DNA of 64,000 bases from positions 310,001-374,000 of the forward strand of contig NZ_QCZI01000001.1 in the NCBI RefSeq assembly GCF_003097635.1, given 5' to 3'. A program made the position numbers and the translations under genes. The notes under the pieces are model-generated. The model saw only the letters and a list, made by a program, of their open reading frames with translations, made no database searches and was not told the origin of the DNA. The DNA comes from Flavobacterium psychrotolerans (GTDB taxonomy: Bacteria; Bacteroidota; Bacteroidia; Flavobacteriales; Flavobacteriaceae). Of the stretch, positions 56,945-63,862 are shown in pieces (position 1 is the first letter of the stretch; the number at the start of each line of letters is the position of its first letter).

Positions 56945-58570
56945 ATGAAAACTATCTACCTTGGAATCTCATTCTTATTCTTCATTATCGGCACCACAAA
57001 TGCCCAAGAAATTAAAGAAACAGTCGAACCGCTTTCTAAAAAAGCCCAAAAAGGATATATGTACGATGTTTCTAAGGATGATTCGGGAAACAGTGACATT
57101 ACCTTTAAAATGAAGGTGGACAAAAAAAGTGATGCCGTGACATTTGAAAAATACAGTTTTGACAAAAATCTAAAATTTAATGCTGCTGCTGATACTCAAG
57201 AAAGAAAAGAACAGAAAGAAGATATTGAACGTACCTCTTTTAGCGCCTATGTTGGCGGCACCAGTTCTTTTGACGTACTGAGCATGAAACTTAAGTTGAA
57301 CAAGATAGTTCGTTTAAAAACATGGAATCACGAAAAGCAGGTTTACATGACTAAGAAAATAATTTCGGATGAAACCTTAAAACCAAGGAATGATAATGGA
57401 AAAGTATATTACGGTTATGCTTCCTATTCCTCTTTTGACGACACAAAAAATGACCTTTTTGCACTTGCTAAAATGGAATCGAAAGATAAAAAACAGGCCG
57501 ACCAATTTCTTGTTCTTATGATTAACGACAAACTGGAATTAAAAGAAAAAATGCTTGATCTAAATGGCTCCTACTCCCTTGTGTTTTGTCAGCAAATGCC
57601 AAGTGAAAATATTGTCATGGTGTTTGCTCCAAACAAAGGAGCTTTAAACGTTTCCAATTATGTCTATTATCAATTTGATATTGAAGGTAATATCAAAAAT
57701 AAAATTGAATTTAAAAGCCCCGCATCAGCACTTTTACTAACATCTGCTTATGAAAAAGACGGAAATGTATATTTCTTCGGCTCATCAACCAAATCGAAAG
57801 ATCCTTTCCAAGAAGTATTTAATGAATATGCTTCAATCTATAATCCTGGTGCTGGTGCAGATGGAAACAGTAAATTATATTTGAAATGGAAAAAATCACT
57901 AGATGAAGATATGGATAATTTTCATTTGCTAAAATTCAGTGGTAACCAACTGACATTTGCTTCAACCACGGCTGTACCTGAATTCAAATCGAAATTCAAA
58001 ACAGCCCCTGGAGACAAAGGAGCCAGCGTATATAAAGGCAAAAATTTCTTCATAGAGAATTTTTTTGTCACTGCTTCTGAAGATTATCTGGTAGCGGGGC
58101 AATTAACCAGTTCCGTAAATATGGGTATGGGAAATCCAATGGATTCTTATGAAGACATTCTTTGTTTTCATTTTGACAAAAACGGAAATTTAAAAGCACA
58201 ATATGGTATTGGTAAAATGAATAATGATAAGAAAAGTGAAATATTTAATATGAAGCAACAATTTTACCCTTCCCCCGATGGTCGTAGCTTGTATTGGGAA
58301 CTTTTGGAAATAAAAGGTTTCAAAGGTTATGAATCATTTCTGGACGCTTATACTGGTTATACTACTTTTTACCCGCTCTATTTCCCTCGAATCGTTAAAA
58401 TTGAATTGTCAAATTCTACTCTTGGAGCAGTAAAAGCACTTGGTGATGGGAAATATTTCCTAAAAAGAGATTTCCCTAGATTACTTGACCCAAAAGAAAA
58501 TAGCATCACCTATATAGGGCTTGATGAGGATTGGGAAAAACTCTGGATTGGAAAAATAATACTTCAATAA
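56945..58570 (+). CDS. Secreted protein, function unknown
   Basis: A 541-residue exported protein, divergent from the sensor kinase. A signal peptide (MKTIYLGISFLFFIIGTTNAQ) is clear for the start at 56945; 56918 is also in frame. The mature protein is Lys-rich and beta-rich, with runs like VYYGYASYSSFDDTKNDLFALA, VYFFGSSTKSKDPFQEVFNEY and VAGQLTSSVNMGMGNPMD that suggest a propeller-like fold. No family is recognised. Its divergent position makes it a candidate target of the two-component pair. A terminator follows. Confidence 0.8.
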   Translation: MKTIYLGISFLFFIIGTTNAQEIKETVEPLSKKAQKGYMYDVSKDDSGNSDITFKMKVDKKSDAVTFEKYSFDKNLKFNAAADTQERKEQKEDIERTSFSAYVGGTSSFDVLSMKLKLNKIVRLKTWNHEKQVYMTKKIISDETLKPRNDNGKVYYGYASYSSFDDTKNDLFALAKMESKDKKQADQFLVLMINDKLELKEKMLDLNGSYSLVFCQQMPSENIVMVFAPNKGALNVSNYVYYQFDIEGNIKNKIEFKSPASALLLTSAYEKDGNVYFFGSSTKSKDPFQEVFNEYASIYNPGAGADGNSKLYLKWKKSLDEDMDNFHLLKFSGNQLTFASTTAVPEFKSKFKTAPGDKGASVYKGKNFFIENFFVTASEDYLVAGQLTSSVNMGMGNPMDSYEDILCFHFDKNGNLKAQYGIGKMNNDKKSEIFNMKQQFYPSPDGRSLYWELLEIKGFKGYESFLDAYTGYTTFYPLYFPRIVKIELSNSTLGAVKALGDGKYFLKRDFPRLLDPKENSITYIGLDEDWEKLWIGKIILQ

Positions 58571-58874
58571 AAAGTACTCAAGCAAGTGAAAAAATACCGA
58601 TTGAAAATTAATTTTTCAGTCGGTTTTTTAATTTTAGGAGTGCTTTGAGTTTGGCAATAAACATTAATTAAGTAGTTTATTTTTACTTGATATTGCAATG
58701 TGCTAAATGAAGTATATACAGTAAGACTACCTTAAATTAAAGTTATTTTGTTTTTTTATATGCTTTACATTCGTATTTGGTAACATCATTTTAATGTTAA
58801 AATAAATCAAACAACCATGCTTGTATCGATTTATAGTTGGAATTTTGCAGGGTTAATTTAAACAAAACAATTAG
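58571..58874. other. Gap downstream of the unknown secreted protein
   Basis: Holds the terminator at 58590-58630 and about 240 bp of AT-rich DNA that should contain the promoter of the 58875 gene; no exact TAnnTTTG box close to that start was found. No other feature. Confidence 0.5.
58590..58630 (+). terminator. Terminator
   Basis: CCGATTGAAAA pairs with TTTTCAGTCGG (one T-G pair), followed by TTTTTT, 20 bp after the 56945 gene. Confidence 0.88.
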
Positions 58875-59186
58875 ATGAGTACTCAAAACCAAATCAATAT
58901 CGAAATTCCTCAAACGATAATTGATGGTATAATGCAAAAATTACAAGAATGCAAAACCGATTTAGAACCCTATTTACAAGGAATTACATCTGAAGAATGC
59001 ATTTCATTTTTTAATGTGGAAAATAAAACCGTAAGTAGAATCCAAAAAAAATCATCGATTGATACTAACCCGGATTTTGCCCCTTCATTTATGAATAAAA
59101 TAGAATTTTATAAAGACGAAGAATTAGTATCACAACAGGATCCCTTTACTAATTTAGCTACATTTTTCAGCAAACCAAAAGAATAA
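58875..59186 (+). CDS. Small cytoplasmic protein, function unknown
   Basis: A 103-residue acidic protein without signal or membrane segment. It starts MSTQNQINIEIPQTIIDGIM, continues with helical QKLQECKTDLEPYLQG and contains VENKTVSRIQKKSSIDTN, ending TNLATFFSKPKE. The frame is well placed behind a 300-bp gap and ends just before a convergent AraC gene. No family is recognised. Confidence 0.7.
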   Translation: MSTQNQINIEIPQTIIDGIMQKLQECKTDLEPYLQGITSEECISFFNVENKTVSRIQKKSSIDTNPDFAPSFMNKIEFYKDEELVSQQDPFTNLATFFSKPKE

Positions 59187-59252
59187 TAATCCCAAAAAAA
59201 CGTTCCAAATAGAATCGAAAAAACTTTTGGTTTGAATTCTAATTTTCAAACG

Positions 59253-60125
59253 CTACTTAATGATTGTTTTCAATTCTTGTCGGTATTGTGAAGCACTTTT
59301 TCCGGTATAAGCCTTAAATGATTTGTTGAAATGGCTAAAATTATTAAAACCACTTTCGTAACAAACTTCTGAAATACTTAGAGGTTTTTCCGCTAAAAGC
59401 TTAGAAGCGTGAACCAAACGGTATTCGTTTACAAACGTCGTAAAAGTTTTATTGGTGATTTTTTTAAAATACCTACAAAAAGATGGGGATGTCATGCTTA
59501 CTAGACTTGAAACTTCCTCTAAAGCAATGGGCTCTTGAAAATGGTCTTTCACATAATTAAAAATACTATTAATTCGATCATTATCCTGAACCTGCAATTC
59601 CATCGAGAATCCATCGGCATTTAAAATGGTATATTCATTAGACTGTTCCAGCGCATTAAGGATATCTAACATGGTCAATAACCTTTCAAAAGGCAACTGT
59701 TCTTCCATGGCATCAATCAAGCCTCCAATCATTTTTTTAGTTTCACCCGTAAAGGTGATTCCGCCTTTAGCCTGACTAAAAAGATTCTGAATATTTTTCA
59801 TCTCTGGCATTTCAAAGAATTCATGCCCTAAAAAATTAGGTTTCATTTGAATTACCGTTTCATTTTTATTTCCTGTTTGATCATTCGTAAACCCACAATG
59901 CGGCAAATTACTTCCTATAAGAATAAGGTCACCGTCAGTATAATAGGAGATATGACTACCTATTTGTCGTTTTCCAGATCCCCCATTAACATAAACCAAC
60001 TCTATTTCAGGATGGTAATGCCACACATGGGATTTGATATTGGCATTTTCTACATATTTAGAAAAGAAAAAGGAACTTCCGTAAGATGGTGTTATAATTT
60101 CCAGGGATGGTGCTAGTATCTTCAT
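59253..60125 (-). CDS. AraC-family transcriptional regulator with cupin sensor domain
   Basis: A 290-residue regulator. The N-terminal half is a cupin-type ligand domain (SHVWHYHPEIELVYVNGGSG, GDLILIGSNLPHCG), suggesting a small molecule, often a sugar. The C-terminal half (about 190-288) has the two helix-turn-helix units: EEVSSLVSMTSPSFCRYFKK and SISEVCYESGFNNFSHFNK, then FKAYTGKSASQYR. It is divergent from a free-standing small-peptide gene; their 180-bp control region carries the element shared with two further genes downstream. It is the best candidate to control that cluster. Confidence 0.92.
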   Translation of the reverse strand: MKILAPSLEIITPSYGSSFFFSKYVENANIKSHVWHYHPEIELVYVNGGSGKRQIGSHISYYTDGDLILIGSNLPHCGFTNDQTGNKNETVIQMKPNFLGHEFFEMPEMKNIQNLFSQAKGGITFTGETKKMIGGLIDAMEEQLPFERLLTMLDILNALEQSNEYTILNADGFSMELQVQDNDRINSIFNYVKDHFQEPIALEEVSSLVSMTSPSFCRYFKKITNKTFTTFVNEYRLVHASKLLAEKPLSISEVCYESGFNNFSHFNKSFKAYTGKSASQYRQELKTIIK

Positions 60126-60186
60126 ATCAAGTGATTAAGTGATGTAAAAATAAGACTATTATATTCAAATTTGCCATTATTTAACC

Positions 60187-60225
60187 TATATCGTTTTCGT
60201 GTAGATAAAATAACATATATATTGG
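60187..60225 (+). promoter_or_regulatory. Shared upstream element, copy 1 (35-residue peptide gene)
   Basis: 29 of 39 bases match 61661-61699 without gaps, both containing CGTTTTCG, AAAATAACA and ATTGG. It ends 35 bp before the -7 box at 60261. Position and conservation suggest an activator site, likely for the adjacent AraC protein. Confidence 0.6.
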
Positions 60226-60260
60226 TTAACACAGACCTCCACCAACCGATAATCGTACCC

Positions 60261-60268
60261 TAAATTTG
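60261..60268 (+). promoter_or_regulatory. -7 promoter element of the 35-residue peptide gene
   Basis: TAAATTTG matches TAnnTTTG exactly; the start codon follows 37 bp later. Confidence 0.65.
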
Positions 60269-60305
60269 CGACATAAATTATAACTACTAATTTAAAACAA
60301 CAATT

Positions 60306-60413
60306 ATGAAAAATGTGAATAGATTAAAAGCTACAATGAGAAAATTTGGTAAATCTATTGTAATGACATTACAAGAACAAGCAAAAAACTGTCCAAGGGA
60401 AACAAAGTACTAA
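60306..60413 (+). CDS. Basic 35-residue peptide, free-standing transcript
   Basis: Predicted microprotein beginning MKNVNRLKATMRKFGKSIV and ending QEQAKNCPRETKY. It has nine Lys/Arg against two Glu, one Cys and no signal peptide; residues 4-26 could form an amphipathic helix. Support for being real: an exact -7 box at 60261, a 5' leader nearly identical to that of the 60975 gene (TATAACTA-TAATTTAAA then ACAATTATGAAAAA), the shared upstream element, and a strong terminator at 60485. The unit is about 250 nt long. I do not recognise a family. It could also be a leader-type peptide or a small RNA with an incidental frame. Confidence 0.6.
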   Translation: MKNVNRLKATMRKFGKSIVMTLQEQAKNCPRETKY

Positions 60414-60484
60414 TTATATCTGTACAACCAAATTTAGACAGCGCTTTTTCAGACACTATTCAGAAAAGTGTGAGAATTTAAAAA

Positions 60485-60526
60485 TAACGGGTTTGACTTT
60501 TAATTAAAAGTCAAACCCTTTTTTTA
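60485..60526 (+). terminator. Terminator of the 35-residue peptide unit
   Basis: GGGTTTGACTTTT pairs perfectly with AAAAGTCAAACCC (13 bp, AATT loop) followed by T7. It is the strongest terminator of the region and lies 75 bp after the peptide stop codon. Confidence 0.95.
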
Positions 60527-60547
60527 TATCTTAACTCTAAAATTATT

Positions 60548-60705
60548 TTAATCAAATTCCTGCTTCAACGTTATTTTCTGGATAATTTGACCATCTTCAT
60601 TCTTTCATTTCAATAACAAATACAAATTTCTATTGATACTACTTCATAAATGCGCTTAGAGTGGTTTCTCGTATACCACTTATATAGAACAGAAATAAAC
60701 CTTAT
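60548..60705 (-). pseudogene. Possible decayed coding remnant on the minus strand
   Basis: Two frames read as protein-like pieces: FISVLYKWYTRNHSKRIYEV (about 60640-60705) and, after a shift, NEDGQIIQKITLKQEFD followed by TAA (60548-60601). Stops and shifts in between make it non-functional if real. The reading is uncertain because AT-rich DNA gives such frames by chance. Confidence 0.25.
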
Positions 60706-60815
60706 GCTTGAATATAGATATTTAATAAATATGAAGAAAAAAATTTCAACTATTGTATCCTTTTTATAGAAATATCAATGTGTTTTTAGGCTTTATTTTT
60801 TACGTTTATTTCGAA

Positions 60816-60935
60816 ATTACCTTAAATGTATCCTTAATTAACATTAAACAAAGTTAATATTGTCTTAATGGATAAAAAAATACCTAAATCAGAAAATATA
60901 GACCTCAATAAGCTAATCCTATTGCTTTAGTTTTG
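60816..60935 (+). promoter_or_regulatory. Duplicated promoter block, copy 2 (60975 gene)
   Basis: Homologous to 61623-61741 over its whole length with one indel. It begins ATTACCTTAAATGTATCCTT (31 of the first 39 bases match), carries the degenerate shared element GATAAAAAAATACCTAAATC at 60871 and ends in the -7 box TAGTTTTG (60928-60935), 39 bp before the start codon. Confidence 0.65.
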
Positions 60936-60974
60936 TCCTATAAAATTATAACTATTAATTTAAAGACTACAATT

Positions 60975-61376
60975 ATGAAAAAGATTTTAAAATTAAGTTT
61001 AGTATTGGTAGTAGTTATGACTACTATGCAAACCTATGCAGGGGAAGGTGATTTTTTACTTTATGTAAAAAAAGGAAGCGAAAAAGAAATTAGGTTTTCT
61101 TTGAACGGAATCAAAAAAATAAATTTGGCTGTATATGACAAAGATAATAATTTGATCTATTCTGAAAATGCTTCGGGAAAAAATGGCATCTTAAGAACAT
61201 ACAGCTTAGATGAACTACCGTCAGGAACTTATTTCTTAGAGGTAGAAAACAATGTGAAAAAAGTGAGATACGAAATTATCGTAACTGATAAATTAGCTTC
61301 TTTAGCAAAAAAAGCAATCACAGAGGTTTACAAAGAAGAGTTAAATGGTAAAAACGGTACGCTAGCAACCTTGTAA
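60975..61376 (+). CDS. Small secreted protein with T9SS-like beta domain
   Basis: A 133-residue exported protein. Signal peptide MKKILKLSLVLVVVMTTMQTYA, then a small beta-sandwich (IRFSLNGIKKINLAVYDKDN, SLDELPSGTYFLEVENNVKK) that resembles the fold of T9SS sorting domains (pattern L-x-x-G-x-Y-x-L-x-V), and a helical tail (LASLAKKAITEVYKEEL). It is not attached to a larger cargo. The start at 60975 follows the leader shared with the peptide gene; the longer frame from 60933 begins inside the -7 box and is rejected. The product probably acts in the periplasm or outside the cell. Confidence 0.82.
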   Translation: MKKILKLSLVLVVVMTTMQTYAGEGDFLLYVKKGSEKEIRFSLNGIKKINLAVYDKDNNLIYSENASGKNGILRTYSLDELPSGTYFLEVENNVKKVRYEIIVTDKLASLAKKAITEVYKEELNGKNGTLATL

Positions 61377-61445
61377 ACAAAGCAGCATTTCCTTTTGAGA
61401 TAAAAACCAACAGGGTCAAATCTCTTAAAAAACGGATTGTTATTT

Positions 61446-61478
61446 AAAACAGCTCAACTTTGGGCTGTTTTTTTTTGA
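61446..61478 (+). terminator. Terminator of the 60975 gene
   Basis: AAAACAGCTC pairs with GGGCTGTTTT (one mismatch) followed by more T. The same hairpin sequence ends the 61768 gene. Confidence 0.85.
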
Positions 61479-61622
61479 ATATTTCCAAAAGAATATAGCA
61501 ACCCTTTTCAGCTGTTGATTTGATGCTGCAAAAAAAAACAGAAATACTTATGATTTGAATGAGCATAAAAAATAGTATAATAGATGTTTCCGTTTTTTTA
61601 ACACCTTAGTGATATATGTAAT

Positions 61623-61741
61623 ATTACCTTATATCTATTCTTGATTATCTTTAAAGAAACTATTGCGTTTTCGCAATGACAAAATAACACGTAAATTGGA
61701 AAAACAAGGCGTATCCATTTCAATATTGACATGGTACTTTT
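61623..61741 (+). promoter_or_regulatory. Duplicated promoter block, copy 3 (61768 gene)
   Basis: Begins ATTACCTTATATCTATTCTT, homologous to 60816. It includes ATTGCG-TTTT-CGCAAT (a 6-bp hairpin at 61662-61677) and GACAAAATAACACGTAAATT, and ends with the -7 box TACTTTTG at 61734-61741, 26 bp before the start codon. The distance from the shared element to the -7 box (34 bp) matches the other two copies (35). Confidence 0.65.
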
Positions 61742-61767
61742 GCACCGTCAAATAAAAGGACATCGAT

Positions 61768-62214
61768 ATGTTAAAGATTTTAAAATTAAGTTTAGCAGTA
61801 GCTTTAGTAGTAATAAGTACTACGCAAACACATGCGAATAATAATTTTCCACTTTCTTCAAAAGGAAAGAACAAAGTAGCCATTTCATTTTCTCCGAATG
61901 AAATCAAAAAAACGGATCCATCAAACTATACGGAAGTTAGATATTATTACTTCCCTAATCTTCAAGCTTATTTTGACACAAAAGCAGGTTTGTATATTTA
62001 CCAAGAAGATGGAGCTTGGGTTACATCAGAAAGTATTGCACCAAATTATAGAGGATATTCCATCAACAATGGAACTTATGTGATGCTAAAAGGATATACC
62101 GGTGATGAGCCATATTTACTATTAAATGAGCATAAACTAAAATATCCTGCTAATTATTCCAGCAAGCGTCAACCTCCAAAAACTAAAGTTACAACAGATT
62201 TAGCTTCAAGGTAA
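61768..62214 (+). CDS. Small secreted protein related to the 60975 product at its N terminus
   Basis: A 148-residue exported protein. Signal peptide MLKILKLSLAVALVVISTTQTHA resembles that of the 60975 protein (KILKLSL), and the next block (ISFSPNEIKK) matches its IRFSLNGIKK. After that the two differ: here follow VRYYYFPNLQAYFDTKAGLYIY, GAWVTSESIAPNY and YVMLKGYTGDEPYLLLNEHK, a compact aromatic-rich domain of unknown family. The mosaic suggests an old duplication with replacement of the functional domain. Confidence 0.82.
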   Translation: MLKILKLSLAVALVVISTTQTHANNNFPLSSKGKNKVAISFSPNEIKKTDPSNYTEVRYYYFPNLQAYFDTKAGLYIYQEDGAWVTSESIAPNYRGYSINNGTYVMLKGYTGDEPYLLLNEHKLKYPANYSSKRQPPKTKVTTDLASR

Positions 62215-62244
62215 ATTAAATTATTAGTGGATAACATCAATAGT

Positions 62245-62274
62245 AAAACAGCTCCATTTCGAGCTGTTTTTTTT
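62245..62274. terminator. Terminator of the 61768 gene
   Basis: AAAACAGCTC pairs with GAGCTGTTTT, followed by T8; nearly the same as the hairpin at 61446. It also lies just past the stop of the convergent 62279 gene. Confidence 0.9.
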
Positions 62275-62278
62275 AGCA

Positions 62279-63274
62279 TCACTTCTGTGCCTTTTGTCCA
62301 GCAAGATAGGGTTTCAAAAAATTTCCTAAATGGAACAAATGCAACTTTTGCGGGCTTGAAACAATAGGTTTTCTGGAAAAATTTTCATTACTTAAATAAT
62401 AGTGCAAACCATCGCTCGTGGCAATGCCTTCTATTTGATGAAAAGGCAGCCTTAACTTGATTTTTCTTTTGTTGCCCGAAAAGAAATCGTTGGTTTTAAA
62501 ATCATACAAAAGCCAAACAAAAGGATGCAACTTCATATTATAACCGCATAAAACCACTAATTTTTTATCTTCAACAAAGGTTGCTCCAGTAATCAAACCC
62601 TTAACATCGAATGTGGTTTTGTAATTTGCCACATAATTTCCCGGTGTTTTGGGCAGGGAATATACGCTGGTCATTTTTGATTCCCATTGTTTTGTAAACA
62701 GATAAATGCTGTCCTTGGTTACCACGAACGCTTCGCAGTCAAAATCGGTACTATTGGAATTTTTGGGTTCCACCTCCATTTGATTGGAATAATTGAAAGC
62801 AATCGTATCTATCTTGGGCTGGTTCAAAAGCAGGGAATTTTTTTCGATTCGCAACACGTGTAAATCCTTCCGATTGCCTTTGTAATTGTTACCAAAATCC
62901 CCCACATACAGATAAGCACTATCCTGCGCAATCTCTTCCCAATCTTTATTGAGCACTTTATTGAGATGGAAGGTTTTCAGGATTGCTCCTGAAATCGTGT
63001 CTATTGCATATAAATTGGTATCGGTGTCGTCATTATGAGTCCACAAAAAATGATTCCATTTTACCAAACCCGAAGTTTCATGCAATTGGTTATCCAAAAC
63101 AACGGAAAATTCAGGTCGTATGGATTTACTTTCATACACGCAACTCCCATCGTTAAAGGTTGCCAAAGGATTGTAGTTCATAGCCAAAGCATCCGTACAG
63201 CCCAAAACCTGCGCCTGAGATTGCAATGAAAAACAACCCAAAAGAAATAATAAATAAATTACGCTTTTATTCAT
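62279..63274 (-). CDS. Secreted beta-propeller-like protein with CTD-motif N terminus
   Basis: A 331-residue exported protein. Signal peptide (ending LQSQAQ), then GCTDALAMNYNPLATFNDGSC, the Cys-flanked motif that recurs in secreted flavobacterial proteins. The remainder has propeller-like strands: LHETSGLVKWNHFLWTHNDD, LYAIDTISGAILKTF, DWEEIAQDSAYLYVGDFGNN, DFDCEAFVVTKDSIYLFTKQ, HQIEGIATSDGLHYYLSNE. The order ETSGL - TDTNLY - DWEEI - GDFGNN - EG is seen in secreted proteins with unknown, esterase-like or SdiA-regulated-like propellers. No catalytic site is evident. It is followed by a GyrI-like gene 5 bp upstream in the same direction. Confidence 0.78.
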   Translation of the reverse strand: MNKSVIYLLFLLGCFSLQSQAQVLGCTDALAMNYNPLATFNDGSCVYESKSIRPEFSVVLDNQLHETSGLVKWNHFLWTHNDDTDTNLYAIDTISGAILKTFHLNKVLNKDWEEIAQDSAYLYVGDFGNNYKGNRKDLHVLRIEKNSLLLNQPKIDTIAFNYSNQMEVEPKNSNSTDFDCEAFVVTKDSIYLFTKQWESKMTSVYSLPKTPGNYVANYKTTFDVKGLITGATFVEDKKLVVLCGYNMKLHPFVWLLYDFKTNDFFSGNKRKIKLRLPFHQIEGIATSDGLHYYLSNENFSRKPIVSSPQKLHLFHLGNFLKPYLAGQKAQK

Positions 63275-63278
63275 TGGC

Positions 63279-63755
63279 TTATGGCTTTTTCCTTACCGGA
63301 ATCCAAATTTCTTCTTCTGAAGTCGGGTCGTTGTTTTTGTACTTTTCACCCAATATTTCAAAATGCGGGCGGTTGTCTAATTCGTACTCGGAATTGGGCA
63401 ACCATTCTGTATAAATGTACCTAAAAAAAGGTGGTGCATCTGCCGCAGTGCCTTTGTAATTAAAAACGGCGTACAATCCTTCCGGAATTTCTAACGTTTC
63501 CATGCCTTCCGGAACGAAATCGAAAGTTGAAACGGCAACAGCAGCCCATTTTACAAAAGGTTCATTTGGTCCAAAATCAAACCCGATTGGGTTGATTTGT
63601 ACGTTGTATAATTCCGTTCCGATGGTGTTTTGAATTTCCTTTCTCCTCGGCATAAAACCATTCCACAATTCAAAAGCACGATACTTAGCGTAGGTAAAAG
63701 TTAGGTTTTTGCCTATGAGTTTGGTGGTTGGGAAGGTTTTTAGGGTTGGGAGCAT
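63279..63755 (-). CDS. GyrI-like/AraC effector-binding domain protein
   Basis: A 158-residue soluble protein made of a single effector-binding (GyrI-like) domain: LIGKNLTFTYAKYRAFELWNG at the start, LYNVQINPIGFDFGPNEPF in the middle and WLPNSEYELDNRPHFEILGE near the end, with a catalytic/binding Glu in the last block. Stand-alone domains of this type bind small hydrophobic or drug-like ligands or hydrolyse cyclopropanes. It starts 5 bp before the propeller-like gene in transcription order and is likely its operon partner. Confidence 0.88.
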   Translation of the reverse strand: MLPTLKTFPTTKLIGKNLTFTYAKYRAFELWNGFMPRRKEIQNTIGTELYNVQINPIGFDFGPNEPFVKWAAVAVSTFDFVPEGMETLEIPEGLYAVFNYKGTAADAPPFFRYIYTEWLPNSEYELDNRPHFEILGEKYKNNDPTSEEEIWIPVRKKP

Positions 63756-63792
63756 ATGGAATGTGGATTTGTGTGTAGTCGTTTGCCTTTTT

Positions 63793-63812
63793 ATATCGTC
63801 CCTACGGGACTT
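63793..63812. repeat. GTCCCTACGGGAC palindromic repeat
   Basis: ATATCGTCCCTACGGGACT contains a 5-bp GC stem (GTCCC/GGGAC) with the ATATC flank. A sequence of this kind (AGTCCCGTAGGGACGATAT) is a widely scattered palindrome in Bacteroidota genomes, from memory. It lies between the GyrI-like gene and the truncated gene at the edge. Confidence 0.6.
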
Positions 63813-63862
63813 TATTGATTAACAATATTGTTTTTACTACCAAAATTAAATCCCTAACTGGA

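Larger units (their letters stand above)
60414..60974. other. Gap between the small peptide gene and the first secreted-protein gene
   Basis: Contains the peptide-gene terminator (60485-60526), a possible minus-strand coding remnant (60548-60705), about 100 bp of plain AT-rich DNA and the promoter block of the 60975 gene (60816-60935). Confidence 0.6.
61377..61767. other. Gap between the two small secreted-protein genes
   Basis: Holds the terminator at 61446-61478, about 140 bp of plain AT-rich DNA, and the duplicated promoter block at 61623-61741. No gene is visible. Confidence 0.6.

Noticed and set aside
60222..60260. -33 element for the small-peptide promoter
   Set aside because: TTGG at 60222 is 36 bp from the -7 box, too far for the usual spacing; similar searches for the other promoters also failed, so only -7 boxes are reported.
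60732..60770. 12-codon frame starting MKKKISTIVSFL
   Set aside because: Resembles the start of a signal peptide but stops at once; a chance frame or unreadable remnant.
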